DNA of 64,000 nucleotides, from NCBI GenBank assembly GCA_900542465.1, contig UQNS01000009.1, positions 26,149 to 90,148 on the forward strand, read 5' to 3'. Source of the DNA: an uncultured Eubacteriales bacterium. Its GTDB lineage: Bacteria > Bacillota > Clostridia > Lachnospirales > Lachnospiraceae. Below the pieces are notes generated by a model. It worked only from the letters and a program-made list of their open reading frames with translations, made no database searches and was not told the DNA's origin. The stretch's first letter is position 1; each line of letters opens with the position of its first letter. Positions 56,154 to 64,000 of this stretch are shown in pieces. The position numbers and the translations under genes are program-made.

Positions 56154-56669
56154 ATGGGAATGATCGCAAATTATCAATCTATTAATGATGTTACTTTTAA
56201 ACGATTTTCTAAAATTGCACTTCAGGAAGATCCTGATAAGCTGATCGCCGAGATCGAAGTCCTGCAGGACCAGGTGGAAGATGATGAATTGTTAGATATT
56301 GATAAAATGTGGGATGCAATTCATTTCCTTCTTACGGGTAACGACACCAGTGAACCTATAGACGGAGATCCGCTCAGTCAGTCTATAGTAGGGAAGATCG
56401 TTTTTTCTAATACTGACTTCATTGCGGGTATCGATAAAGAAAGTGTAAAGGAGATCGCTGCGGCGCTTGAACAGGTGGATGCTGAAGATCTTGCACGTGA
56501 ATTTGATATGCAAAAGTGTAAGGATAATGAGATCTATCCTAAGATCTGGCATCTGGAGGATGAGGCTGATGAGATACTTGAAGAAATTACTGATTACTTC
56601 GAGGCTTTAAAGGTTTTTTACAGAAAAATGGCTGACAGAAATAAGAACGTTTTACTTACGATATACTGA
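56154..56669 (+). CDS. DUF1877 (YfbM-like) protein
   Basis: The 171-residue product begins MGMIANYQSINDV, the hallmark of the YfbM/DUF1877 family, and has DIDKMWDAIHFLLTG, EIAAALEQVDAEDL, and IYPKIWHLEDEADEILEEI. The ending FYRKMADRNKNVLLTIY also fits. The function of the family is unknown; members are soluble and often lie near toxin immunity loci. It is the last ordinary gene before the decayed island. Confidence 0.85.
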   Translation: MGMIANYQSINDVTFKRFSKIALQEDPDKLIAEIEVLQDQVEDDELLDIDKMWDAIHFLLTGNDTSEPIDGDPLSQSIVGKIVFSNTDFIAGIDKESVKEIAAALEQVDAEDLAREFDMQKCKDNEIYPKIWHLEDEADEILEEITDYFEALKVFYRKMADRNKNVLLTIY

Positions 56670-56680
56670 TATACAAAATT

Positions 56681-56703
56681 CCACCGAATAATAGATTTGG
56701 TGG
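56681..56703 (+). terminator. Hairpin after the DUF1877 gene
   Basis: CCACCGAAT pairs with ATTTGGTGG (one G-U pair). There is no T tract directly after, so termination would be weak. Confidence 0.4.
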
Positions 56704-56721
56704 GGATCTTACTTTTATCAA

Positions 56722-56800
56722 CATAAAATATAAACCACCTGCTATATCTCGCGTAGCGCACTGCATCGATAATGCTCCGATGGGGGAAGGTTTCTGGATG
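56722..56800 (+). other. IS200-like left-end fragment (possible)
   Basis: ATAAACCACCTGC followed by a GCGTAGCGC phrase resembles the left subterminal region of the 48.7 kb element (ATAAACCACCCGC and a G/C-rich hairpin). No transposase frame follows. It may be a fossil end of a related element. Confidence 0.3.
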
Positions 56801-56875
56801 GTATAAAGTGAGATCTACTATGGCAAAAACGCTTCATAGACCGTCAAGAGACTTGTTAAGTGTTCTTGGGGATAA

Positions 56876-57275
56876 ATTTTATCAATTGAAGAATTTATAA
56901 ACGAATGGAAGATGTTTAAAGCGTACACATCTTCCATTAAATCAGGCGAACTTTCTGCACTTGCTAGCTTTGATTGATATAAATATATAAGCAGAGAAAT
57001 GGATGAAAAACTCATTGGCATTGTGACAAGTAATAATATTACAATTACAGGAAAGTCAAATCATTCTATTGCGAGAGTTATAGGTTCGATAGAACAAAGA
57101 AGAATCGGAGTTGGTATTTCTGACATATTAGATAATTTAACAAACCCTGATGATATAAAGATGATTAAATGCGCAAAAAAATGGAGTGAGTCAAAAATTT
57201 GTATTAAATCAGAAGTGTATTGTTTCAATAAATCCTGAAACAGGAATTATTAGTGAAACAGGTTTAATACTGTAG
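56876..57275 (+). pseudogene. Decayed toxin-like C-terminal domain (polymorphic or phage toxin remnant)
   Basis: One frame reads EEFINEWKMFKAYTSSIK, meets a TGA at 56975, then continues YKYISREMDEKLIGIVTSNNI and ITITGKSNHSIARVIGSIEQRR. A single-base shift near 57214 moves to the frame CIVSINPETG. The phrase with HS...R near GKSNHSIARVIGS and a late SINPETG strand resembles the barnase/EndoU/colicin-like nuclease domains found at the ends of phage and polymorphic toxins. Two independent lesions make it a pseudogene. A surviving internal ORF is 56999-57238. Confidence 0.55.
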
Positions 57276-57315
57276 AATCAAGGCTTTAAGAAAGTCAAAG
57301 CTACTATTATTTATT

Positions 57316-57482
57316 GAAAATCAAGCAAGACGTGATGAGGTTGAATATTTATCGCGGACTTGAAAAATCAGAACTTGTTAACAGCGTTCGATGAAAACGT
57401 CTGGCTTAGCATGGTTGACTATCTAACCGTGCATCACTATGGAAAGATTGAGTTGACCTTCATTGATGGGATGAGTAAATAA
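57316..57482 (+). pseudogene. Serine recombinase C-terminal remnant
   Basis: ENQARRDEVEY, a one-base shift, then IFIADLKNQNLLTAFDENVW and LSMVDYLTVHHYGKIELTFIDGMSK, ends at TAA 57482. This matches the C-terminus of the large serine recombinases carried by Clostridial integrative elements (FDE.W...VD..TV...G...F.DG). Only the end of the protein remains; the catalytic N-terminus is gone. Confidence 0.6.
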
Positions 57483-57716
57483 CGGATATACAATATATAA
57501 AGGCTAGTCAATATATAATTTTTTTTGTATAATTAGCGCAAGAAAACTAGCATGAAAGGTTGACAAGCCATGAAAAGACTGAAAAAAGTCCTAGACAGAT
57601 AGACAGAACTAGCCTTCTGACTATTTTGTAGTATCAATTTTTAATTGGCGAGAGTATACACTCCCGTCTTTTTTTATTAAAAGCAATTATAATAAACTAA
57701 TCAAAGTGAGGTAACT
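57483..57716 (+). promoter_or_regulatory. Leader region of the Cna-B surface protein
   Basis: This stretch holds no long gene. It contains a TATAAT-like -10 within TTTGTATAATTAGCG (about 57532). A ten-codon frame MKRLKKVLDR ends at TAG 57602. A hairpin GAGT-ATAC-ACTC is followed by seven T (57650-57675, a terminator). A second -10-like TATAAT lies near 57689 just before the gene. The terminator between two promoters suggests a leader that can be attenuated; no regulator is identified. Confidence 0.4.
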
Positions 57717-60476
57717 ATGGTTAAAAGAAAGGGAAAAATTAAATTACTTTTATCTATCATGTTGGTGTCACTGCTATTTTTAGGGCATCTGCTTTCAGGA
57801 TATACAACATTTGCAGATAATCAAGGTGAAAACAATTCTGAGGATAATGAATACAGTCTTAATCTCAGATTGTTTCGTCCTGATTTTTCCGATTTTGATA
57901 GCATATTTGCAACATACACAAATTATTGGTTGAATGACCCTGAACAAAAGGTTTTTGACCGCGATGAATGGGCATTAAAAGATTTTCTTGTTGAGCATGA
58001 GCTTCATATAGAGGGAGAAGCAAATACAGTTGTAAAAAATATGACATATACGGCAGAGAGCTACAACTGGGATGGAAATATATCCTTTGAAGATATAAAG
58101 ATTCCATACAACAAGGTAGAAGTAGAATATTATAATAAAGATGACGGAAATCCGGTGGAGCCATATCTACTTCATTATGATTTATATCTTAAAAAAGCCG
58201 ATGGAAAAATGATTCTGAAAATTCCAAGACTTGCACCAAAGGCAACATATACAGGTTCAATCAAAGATGCAAAATTGATTACTGTAAAAGAAATTAAAAT
58301 TGGCGAAGCTGATCCTGAAAGGAACAATGTATATTTAGATGGTGTTTCAGGCGATGATAGCTTAGACGGGAAATTGGGAAGAGCTGTCAAATCTTTTGCT
58401 CGGGCAAAGGAAATAGCTACTAACAATCAGAAAATAAAGAGAATTATCGTAGTTGGAACAACATCTATTGCGGGGGATATATCTCTAGCTGGAACAAATG
58501 CAAAAATACTAAGAGGAAAAGACTTCAACAAATATTTGTTTAAGGTGGGAGCTGGTAAAAATGCAACCTTAACTGATATAACGATTGACGGAAATTCTGA
58601 CGAAAATATTGGTATTGAAAATTCCCTTGTAAGCCTTGAGGATAAATCAGAGCTGAATATTGGCAATAATGCTATATTAAGAAATAACAAAATAAAGGCG
58701 ATTCCGAACACTGCAACACGAGGTGGCGCGGTTAATGCTTCAAGTGCAACCGTAAACATGTCAGGTGGTGTTATAGAAGAAAACCAAGCTACATATGGCG
58801 GAGGTGTTTATTTATATCAGTCTACCATGAATTTTACGGGTGGAACGATACAAAATAACAGGTCTGAGCTAGTGCGTGATTCATCTGTAAGCCAATATTA
58901 TTCGGCTGGTGGTGGAATACTTGCATATGAAAAATCCACTATAAATATGTCAGGCGAGGCTGCGGTTTTTAATAATTTTGCCAATGAGATTGGTGGCGGT
59001 ATTAGCGTAGGAGCCAATCAAGCAGGAGAAACCAGCATATTGAATATGACAGGTGGAAAGATTGACGGAAATGTAGCTAAATCAGCAGGCGGCGGCATAT
59101 TCATCCAAGGAGGATTACATAGCGGCGTACAGTGCAAGGCATATATCACGGCTGGAGAAATTACAAATAATAAAATGGAAAGTGGCGGCGCGACTGAAGA
59201 TGCCTTTGGTGGCGGAGGGATTTATGTCAACGGCGTCGCAAATCCATGGAAGTGGCAAGGGCATACATATTACGGTGCAAATGGCGAGCTACACCTAAAG
59301 AATGCATTGATAAGTAACAATAAATCAAATGGACAAGGTGCAGGGATTGCTTCTTGCCCGATTTCAAAAACGAAGATATATATAAATGATGGCGTAGCTC
59401 TTTATGGAAACGAAAGTGGAACAATCGGAAACGAACTATTCCTTTACTCAAACAAATTCTTTGGACCACACAGCGGAGAAGCTAAATATAAGCTTGCAAA
59501 GCGTATGCTTGGTGGTGCGCCATTCAACTGGACTACACATGAAGGGACGCCTCTACCTGATGATAAGCATGAGGGAGCTTTGAGCGTTCCTGAAGGTGCA
59601 AAGTATACCTTGCTTGCCTTGAATGCTGAGTCAGCGGGAAACGAAATGACAAAAGCGCTTACCAAGGTGATTATTTCAGGAAACTTTTCAAATACACGAG
59701 GAGCCGGCATAGGCAGTAATGGGACAATTGAGATTGGTACTGATGGTGATGCAACGAATATTTCCGTAGAAAAGAAATGGATAGATGATAATAACGTTAA
59801 TCAAAAGCACCCGGAATCAGTTACGGTTAAATTAATTGCCAATATCGAAAATAAAGAATATGAAATCGATAATAGACAATTAAGTGAAAAAAACAATTGG
59901 AAAACAACTTTTACTGATTTACCTACTAAAGCAGGCGAAAAAGATATAACGTACTCTATAAAAGAAGTTAGTGTAGAAGGATATACGAGTAAAGTTAATG
60001 GAACAGCGAAAAAAGGCTTTATTGTTACTAATACTAAAATCCCTAAAAAGAGAAATCTACAGGTAACAAAGGCTTGGAAAGATGGAAATAACCAAGACGG
60101 AAAGAGACCTGAAAGCGTAACTGTTAAACTGTTTGCAGATGGAAAAGAAACAGATAAGACTTTGACTTTGACTGAAGCAAACAACTGGACAGGAACTTTC
60201 ACAGACCTTGATGAATACAAGGCAGGCAAAAAGATTGAATACACAGTCAAGGAAGAAGCTGTCGGAAATGGTTATACAAGTGTTGTTACAGGAACAGCTC
60301 AAGACGGTTATGTAGTAACTAATGTTAGAACACCAAATGTACCGCCTGAAAAACCAAATAAAGAATTACCAAAAACAGGAGATGGAATGAATTTATCTTT
60401 ATATGGGTGGCTTATGTTAACATCAGGTTCTTTGCTTTTACTTATTGGATATATACGCAAAAAATATATAAAGTAG
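57717..60476 (+). CDS. LPXTG cell-wall surface protein with beta-helix and two Cna-B domains
   Basis: This is a 919-residue wall-anchored protein. A signal peptide (about 1-32, ending TTFA) is followed by an N-terminal domain rich in aromatic and acidic residues. A right-handed beta-helix region follows at about 205-660, opening YLDGVSGDDSLDG and containing Gly/Asn-rich rungs such as GGAVNASSATVNMSGG. Two Cna-B modules lie at about 682-779 and 780-873, each with VxKxW, a Glu strand and a TN end, the pattern for an internal Lys-Asn isopeptide bond. The LPKTG sorting signal, a membrane span and a basic tail close the protein. It is probably an adhesin. Confidence 0.9.
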   Translation: MVKRKGKIKLLLSIMLVSLLFLGHLLSGYTTFADNQGENNSEDNEYSLNLRLFRPDFSDFDSIFATYTNYWLNDPEQKVFDRDEWALKDFLVEHELHIEGEANTVVKNMTYTAESYNWDGNISFEDIKIPYNKVEVEYYNKDDGNPVEPYLLHYDLYLKKADGKMILKIPRLAPKATYTGSIKDAKLITVKEIKIGEADPERNNVYLDGVSGDDSLDGKLGRAVKSFARAKEIATNNQKIKRIIVVGTTSIAGDISLAGTNAKILRGKDFNKYLFKVGAGKNATLTDITIDGNSDENIGIENSLVSLEDKSELNIGNNAILRNNKIKAIPNTATRGGAVNASSATVNMSGGVIEENQATYGGGVYLYQSTMNFTGGTIQNNRSELVRDSSVSQYYSAGGGILAYEKSTINMSGEAAVFNNFANEIGGGISVGANQAGETSILNMTGGKIDGNVAKSAGGGIFIQGGLHSGVQCKAYITAGEITNNKMESGGATEDAFGGGGIYVNGVANPWKWQGHTYYGANGELHLKNALISNNKSNGQGAGIASCPISKTKIYINDGVALYGNESGTIGNELFLYSNKFFGPHSGEAKYKLAKRMLGGAPFNWTTHEGTPLPDDKHEGALSVPEGAKYTLLALNAESAGNEMTKALTKVIISGNFSNTRGAGIGSNGTIEIGTDGDATNISVEKKWIDDNNVNQKHPESVTVKLIANIENKEYEIDNRQLSEKNNWKTTFTDLPTKAGEKDITYSIKEVSVEGYTSKVNGTAKKGFIVTNTKIPKKRNLQVTKAWKDGNNQDGKRPESVTVKLFADGKETDKTLTLTEANNWTGTFTDLDEYKAGKKIEYTVKEEAVGNGYTSVVTGTAQDGYVVTNVRTPNVPPEKPNKELPKTGDGMNLSLYGWLMLTSGSLLLLIGYIRKKYIK

Positions 60477-60866
60477 CAGAAGAAATGATAATAACTATTA
60501 AATAAACATAATTTAAAATTAAATAAAACACACAATAAATATAGATTTTATTATTGTTGTCGGAGGACTTTTTACGGGGTATCCAAAATTTTTGAGGGTT
60601 TTCCCAACAACAATGAGGGGGCTGACCTAAAATTATCCAAAATTAATTAGGGGACAATCTGAGGGGCGACTATATGTAAAATAAAAACCACTAGTTCAAC
60701 TAGTGGTTTTTATTAATACTTATTTACAGACTTTTTATCATACTCTCTTGTGTAAACTGTTTTGAAACTTCATTCAAGCATCGATATTAAAAGAATCAAC
60801 TCTTAGAGGTCGATTTTTTTAGTGGGTGCATTGCGATTTCTATCGTGTAATTGTATCCATTTACAA
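60477..60866. other. A/T-rich intergenic stretch with terminator
   Basis: No gene is seen between the surface protein and the comM fragment. It holds G-rich strings without a fold I trust and the hairpin at 60683. Near 60829-60889 two nested inverted repeats occur: CATTGCGA/TCGCAATG and CATTTACA/TGTAAATG. Confidence 0.5.
60683..60714. terminator. Terminator downstream of the Cna-B protein
   Basis: AAAAACCACTAG pairs perfectly with CTAGTGGTTTTT around TTCAA. It works in both directions. Confidence 0.8.
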
Positions 60867-61097
60867 GTCGCAATGAACCCGTGTAAATGTGGATATTTAG
60901 GAGATAGAAAACATATGTGTAAATGTACCACTTCTTAGATAGAGAGGTATAGGAAGAAATTAAGTGGCTCCATTTTAGATAGAATTTATTTACAAATACA
61001 TATGGAAAGGGAGGAGTTTAACGATCTTACAGATAGAGCCGAGACCACTTATGAAAAATATAATAAAGCTAGGGTCTTTTTTACAAGAAAAATGTAA
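60867..61097 (+). pseudogene. Fragment of a ComM/YifB Mg-chelatase-like gene
   Basis: The frame reads VAMNPCKCGYLGDRKHMCKC, then TTS, a TAG, then IERYRKKLSGSILDRI. Intact ComM has NPCPCGY...C.C...QI.RY...LSGP.LDRID, so Cys pairs, spacing and the DRI end all match; the TAG replaces the Gln codon. What follows is diverged and ends at TAA 61097. About 45 matching residues of a roughly 500-residue protein remain, so this is a fossil, not a gene. Confidence 0.7.
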
Positions 61098-61181
61098 ATA
61101 AATCTTATTTAATTTGTAAAAATTACATGTTTAGCACGGATTTATATGAATTAATCAATTAATTTTAATATAACGGTAGAT

Positions 61182-62392
61182 TGTAATATCAAGTTGAACA
61201 ATTGAATAAAAAAGTAGTCCATAGTATTGAACTCTTTGGTAGAATTAAGTTCGGACAAACAAACCTACTAAGGAGGACACTATGGACCTAGCTAATTCTA
61301 CAACAATTACACCTAATAGAGAAAGAGGACAGCACTTAACTTTTGGTGATAGGGTATCCATTAGAATCTACCTCAATCTTAAATACTCATACAGAAGAAT
61401 AGCTGAGGAGCTGAACCGCTCTCCTTCAACAAGTAATGTATGAAGTTAAGCGCGGAACCGAGGAACGCAAAGGATCCCGCGTTAGATACCCTATTTATTC
61501 ACCAAAACGAGGCCAAGCACTATATGAAACAAATAGATCTCGTTGCCACACGCCATACAGGGTCAACGAAGATAGTCCCTTTGTAAAGTGGATGATTGCC
61601 AAAATACGTAACCATAAATGGTCCATTGATACCTGTGTCGGATATGCCAGGAAACAAAAGCTCTTTAATGAATCTGATATAGCTTGCACCAAAACATTCT
61701 ACAATGCGGTATGGGAAAGCCGTATTAGCTTAAACCCATTGGACCTTCCTGAAGCCTTAAGTAGAAAGAAGAAAAGGCCTTCATCTGCCAGAAGGAATAA
61801 AAGAGTCTTTGGTAGAAGCATTGATGAACGACCGTATATAGCTTCGCTTCGCGCTGAGTGTGGCCACTGGGAGATTGATACCGTAATAGGACGCAAGTCC
61901 GGTAAGGAATCTGTAGTACTGACCTTAGTTGAAAAGAAGACAGATTACTACATAGCCATAAAAATCCCCGGAAAGAACTCAGAAGCAGTAATGGCTGCGT
62001 TCCGGGTTCTGAGAGAAGAATATGGCGAGGACAAGTTCAAAGAGGTATTCAAAACCATTACCGCTGATAACGGAAGTGAGTTTGAAGGTCTCTCAGAGCT
62101 TGAAGAATACGGAGTTGGCGTCTACTTTGCCCATCCATATACGTCATGTGAAAGGGCTCAAAATGAGAGGCACAACCGGATATTCCGTAGGTATATTCCA
62201 AAGGGCACGTCAATTGAGAAATACTCCAGTGACCAAATCCTATGGTATGCCGATGAAATGAATCGATTACCACGAAAGCATCTCGGCTATGAAACTCCCG
62301 AGAAGCTCTTCGAGGAGTTCCTCGATCAGATGTATTCAATTGTCAATGTACATATAGCTTAATTTTACTTAAGTGTTCAACTTGGAATTGCA
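61182..62392 (+). mobile_element. IS30-family insertion sequence
   Basis: The element is 1211 bases. The left end TGTAATATCAAGTTGAACA and the right end TGTTCAACTTGGAATTGCA are imperfect inverted repeats. AT flanks both ends and may be a 2-base target duplication. It carries a single transposase region, interrupted by a frameshift. It lies 111 bases upstream of the next surface-protein gene. Confidence 0.85.
61282..62362 (+). pseudogene. IS30-family transposase, frameshifted
   Basis: ATG 61282, behind AAGGAGG, opens an N-terminal helix-turn-helix frame (HLTFGDRVSIRIYLNLKYSY, RRIAEELNRSPST) that stops at TGA 61441-61443. The next frame (61436-62362, 308 residues) continues MYEVKRGTEERKG and contains the DDE catalytic triad: GHWEIDTVIG, TADNGSEFEG, and the Glu near YTSCERAQNERHNRIFRRY (in two parts). 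One extra A in ACAAGTAATG accounts for the break. Without repair or slippage the protein loses its DNA-binding head. Confidence 0.85.
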
Positions 62393-62399
62393 ATTTGCG

Positions 62400-62428
62400 T
62401 TTACTTTATTAACAAGAGAAGATATAAT
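62400..62428 (+). promoter_or_regulatory. Possible promoter of the last surface gene, just outside the IS30 end
   Basis: TTTACT (62400-62405), 17 bases and TATAAT (62423-62428). It lies eight bases beyond the IS30 right end, so the insertion removed or replaced anything further upstream. Confidence 0.45.
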
Positions 62429-62503
62429 TATAAAAAGATTTAAATACATAGAAAGGAGAGTATAGTTCAGAATCTTTATGGACTGTGCAAAGGAGTAGGT
62501 ATA

Positions 62504-64000
62504 ATGAAAATGTTTTCGAAGAAATTTTCAATTCTGACAATGGTAACTTTAATTGCAATAACTATGCTTATGAGCATATCTTCTGTTTTTGCTGAAGGGG
62601 GCAGTGGAGAAAACATAGGTAAGATTACCATAAAATGGCATCATTATGATACAGGCAAAGGATTTTATAACCCAGCAGATGAGGGTAATGATGTTTCTTT
62701 CTGGTATATCTTTGGTTTCAAGGGCAAAGATAAGGATGGAAAAATGCAGAGCGGTCTCTTTGCTCAGAGAATGTACAATGGTAAAATTGGTGAAACGAAG
62801 GTAGATGAGATTGACTTATCGAGTGTTAAAGATCAGAAAGGCGACACATATACTGATTGCGAGTTTGAAGGTATTTACCTACCTTTATATAGAGGGGGTA
62901 ATACTGGTAATACCAAATATGGTGCTTTATTAGATGAAAAAGCAAAGGAAATTACAATGCAATTTGAGGAGAATATGGAAACTCATACAAGAATTTCCGT
63001 GGCTGAAAACTCAATAATTCTTGAAAAAGATAAAAACAATATGCCTGTCCGTTTTGATGTAGAATCTAAAAAAACTAATGGAACTAGTGAATATCCTTAT
63101 AAAAATATTAAAACAGGGTATGAAATTTATAGGATTATTAATTTTAGTGAGGGAGAAATAGATTTATCTCTTGATAATCCTAGAAATGGTTATTCATTTA
63201 ACGGAGCTATCTCAAGAGGTGAGCTTGGAATGTTTAACCCTTACAATACGAATAAGAATGAATATAAACTCCATGCAAACTTTACTGGAGAAAATAAGGC
63301 TGATCTTGATGAGAGATATTCTCTAGCTATTACTGGAAATGATACTAAGGGTTGGAATTTAGAGCTTTCATCTAAAATAAAGGAAGGTAATAAGACAGAA
63401 GAGAGCAATGTTACAGATTTTGAAACTATTTATGAAGACGACCCTACGATGCCTATAGGAAAAACTAAAGTAAAACAGGAGGGGGTTAAAGGTAAGACTG
63501 TAAAAAAGACAGCCTATTACTATGTCATCAATGAAAATGGTGAAGAAAAAGAACTTGAATCTAAAGAATCTGTATCTGAAATAATTAAACCTGTGAATAA
63601 AATTGTTCTAAGAGGTACGAAGACTTCTACAACAGATAAAGAAGCTAAGATAATTACATTTGATGCAAATGGCGGAAAATGGAAAGATAACACTTCAATT
63701 AAGACTGTAGAAGCTAATAAAGGCGAAGAAATCAAAATATTAGATGCTCCATCAAGAGAAGGATATGTTTTTGACTATTGGAAAGGATCAGAATACAATC
63801 CAGGAGATAATTACAAAATAATTGACAATCATACTTTTGTTGCACAGTGGAACAAGATTCCAGAACTTGAAGTAAAGGATGCAACAATCACTCAAGGTGA
63901 CAACTTCAATCTAAAGAGTCTTCTAGTTAAAGCAACTGATGAAGAAGATGGAGACCTAACAAAAGACGTTAAAATCATTGATGATGGTGGTTTTGATAAG
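62504..64000 (+). CDS. Secreted surface protein with G5, InlB-type repeat and Ig-like domains (3'-truncated by window edge)
   Basis: The frame runs open to the last base (499 codons). The start is ATG 62504 behind AAGGAG. A signal peptide of about 27 residues ends SSVFA. The N-terminal about 300 residues form an unrecognised domain (YDTGKGFYNPADEGNDVSFW). A G5-like domain follows at about 312-369 (PIGKTKVKQEGVKGK ... NKIVLRGTK). A Listeria-Bacteroides/InlB repeat lies at about 383-450 (ITFDANGGKW ... GYVFDYW ... HTFVAQW). An Ig-like DUF5011-type domain then starts (VKDATITQGDNF ... DEEDGDL). A wall anchor is expected beyond the window. Confidence 0.85.
   Translation, partial: MKMFSKKFSILTMVTLIAITMLMSISSVFAEGGSGENIGKITIKWHHYDTGKGFYNPADEGNDVSFWYIFGFKGKDKDGKMQSGLFAQRMYNGKIGETKVDEIDLSSVKDQKGDTYTDCEFEGIYLPLYRGGNTGNTKYGALLDEKAKEITMQFEENMETHTRISVAENSIILEKDKNNMPVRFDVESKKTNGTSEYPYKNIKTGYEIYRIINFSEGEIDLSLDNPRNGYSFNGAISRGELGMFNPYNTNKNEYKLHANFTGENKADLDERYSLAITGNDTKGWNLELSSKIKEGNKTEESNVTDFETIYEDDPTMPIGKTKVKQEGVKGKTVKKTAYYYVINENGEEKELESKESVSEIIKPVNKIVLRGTKTSTTDKEAKIITFDANGGKWKDNTSIKTVEANKGEEIKILDAPSREGYVFDYWKGSEYNPGDNYKIIDNHTFVAQWNKIPELEVKDATITQGDNFNLKSLLVKATDEEDGDLTKDVKIIDDGGFDK

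Noticed and set aside
56975..56977. TGA in the toxin-like frame as recoding
   Set aside because: A second lesion (frameshift near 57214) shows ordinary decay, and other genes in the window use TGA as stop.
61436..61460. Programmed frameshift in the IS30 transposase
   Set aside because: There is no slippery heptamer at the junction. A single extra base compared with the family phrase SPST-MYE explains it more simply.

Overview
The window reads as a chromosomal segment of a low-GC Clostridia, most likely a Lachnospiraceae-type Firmicute. The evidence is gene order: infB-rbfA-nrnA-truB-ribF-rpsO, a gap-pgk-tpi-gpmI-secG-rnr-smpB-ssrA run, cdaA-cdaR, scpA-scpB, a cysteine desulfurase next to thiI without a rhodanese domain, and a GyrB/GyrA-type topoisomerase pair away from any visible replication origin. 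Nearly all genes are on the + strand. I cannot name the species from sequence alone.

Layout. 1-6.2 kb: translation and ribosome assembly block, opening inside infB and ending with rpsO and a YebC-family gene. 6.2-9.5 kb: two unrecognised membrane proteins, then the c-di-AMP synthase cdaA and its partner cdaR. A tRNA-Arg(CCG) lies on the - strand. 9.7-19.8 kb: pseudouridine synthase, ligA, metA, an unknown protein, a MacB-type ABC exporter (ATPase plus a 1024-residue permease), metY and another unknown protein. 19.9-28.9 kb: a PHP phosphatase, the glycolytic operon, secG, rnr, smpB and tmRNA. 28.9-36.2 kb: a secreted nuclease with a LexA-box-like site over its promoter, glmS, a two-component system, an acetyltransferase, a sigma-70-like remnant protein and a YihY membrane protein. 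36.2-36.4 kb: a large multi-hairpin RNA candidate. 36.4-48.6 kb: scpAB, an M18 aminopeptidase, prmA, rsmE, the tRNA-thiolation pair, a broken chromate transporter, greA, a UvrD-type helicase, an Lrp-type regulator and leuA. 48.7-49.4 kb: a decayed IS200-like element carrying a structured non-coding tail. 49.4-56.7 kb: HAD phosphatase, membrane-anchored PPIase-like protein, topoisomerase pair, acetyltransferase and a DUF1877 protein.

From about 56.7 kb to the end the character changes. The DNA is visibly more A/T-rich and gene-poor. It holds remnants of a toxin-like gene, a serine recombinase and a comM/yifB gene, plus an IS30-family copy with a frameshifted transposase. It also holds two wall- or surface-associated proteins: an intact LPKTG protein with two Cna-B domains, and a G5/InlB-repeat protein that runs off the window. 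I read this as a decayed mobile island now serving as a surface-protein locus.

How the genes work together. The first third is housekeeping. MetA has Glu111, the acetyl-CoA-type residue, which fits MetY further on: O-acetylhomoserine is made and then sulfhydrylated. rnr-smpB-ssrA form a ribosome-rescue and RNA-decay module. The most interesting unexplained signals are non-coding: the 3' RNA-like tail of the IS200 element, the multi-hairpin RNA at 36.2 kb, the palindrome plus attenuator before leuA, and the junction-like leader before rpsO. I found no CRISPR array and no complete new multi-gene system.
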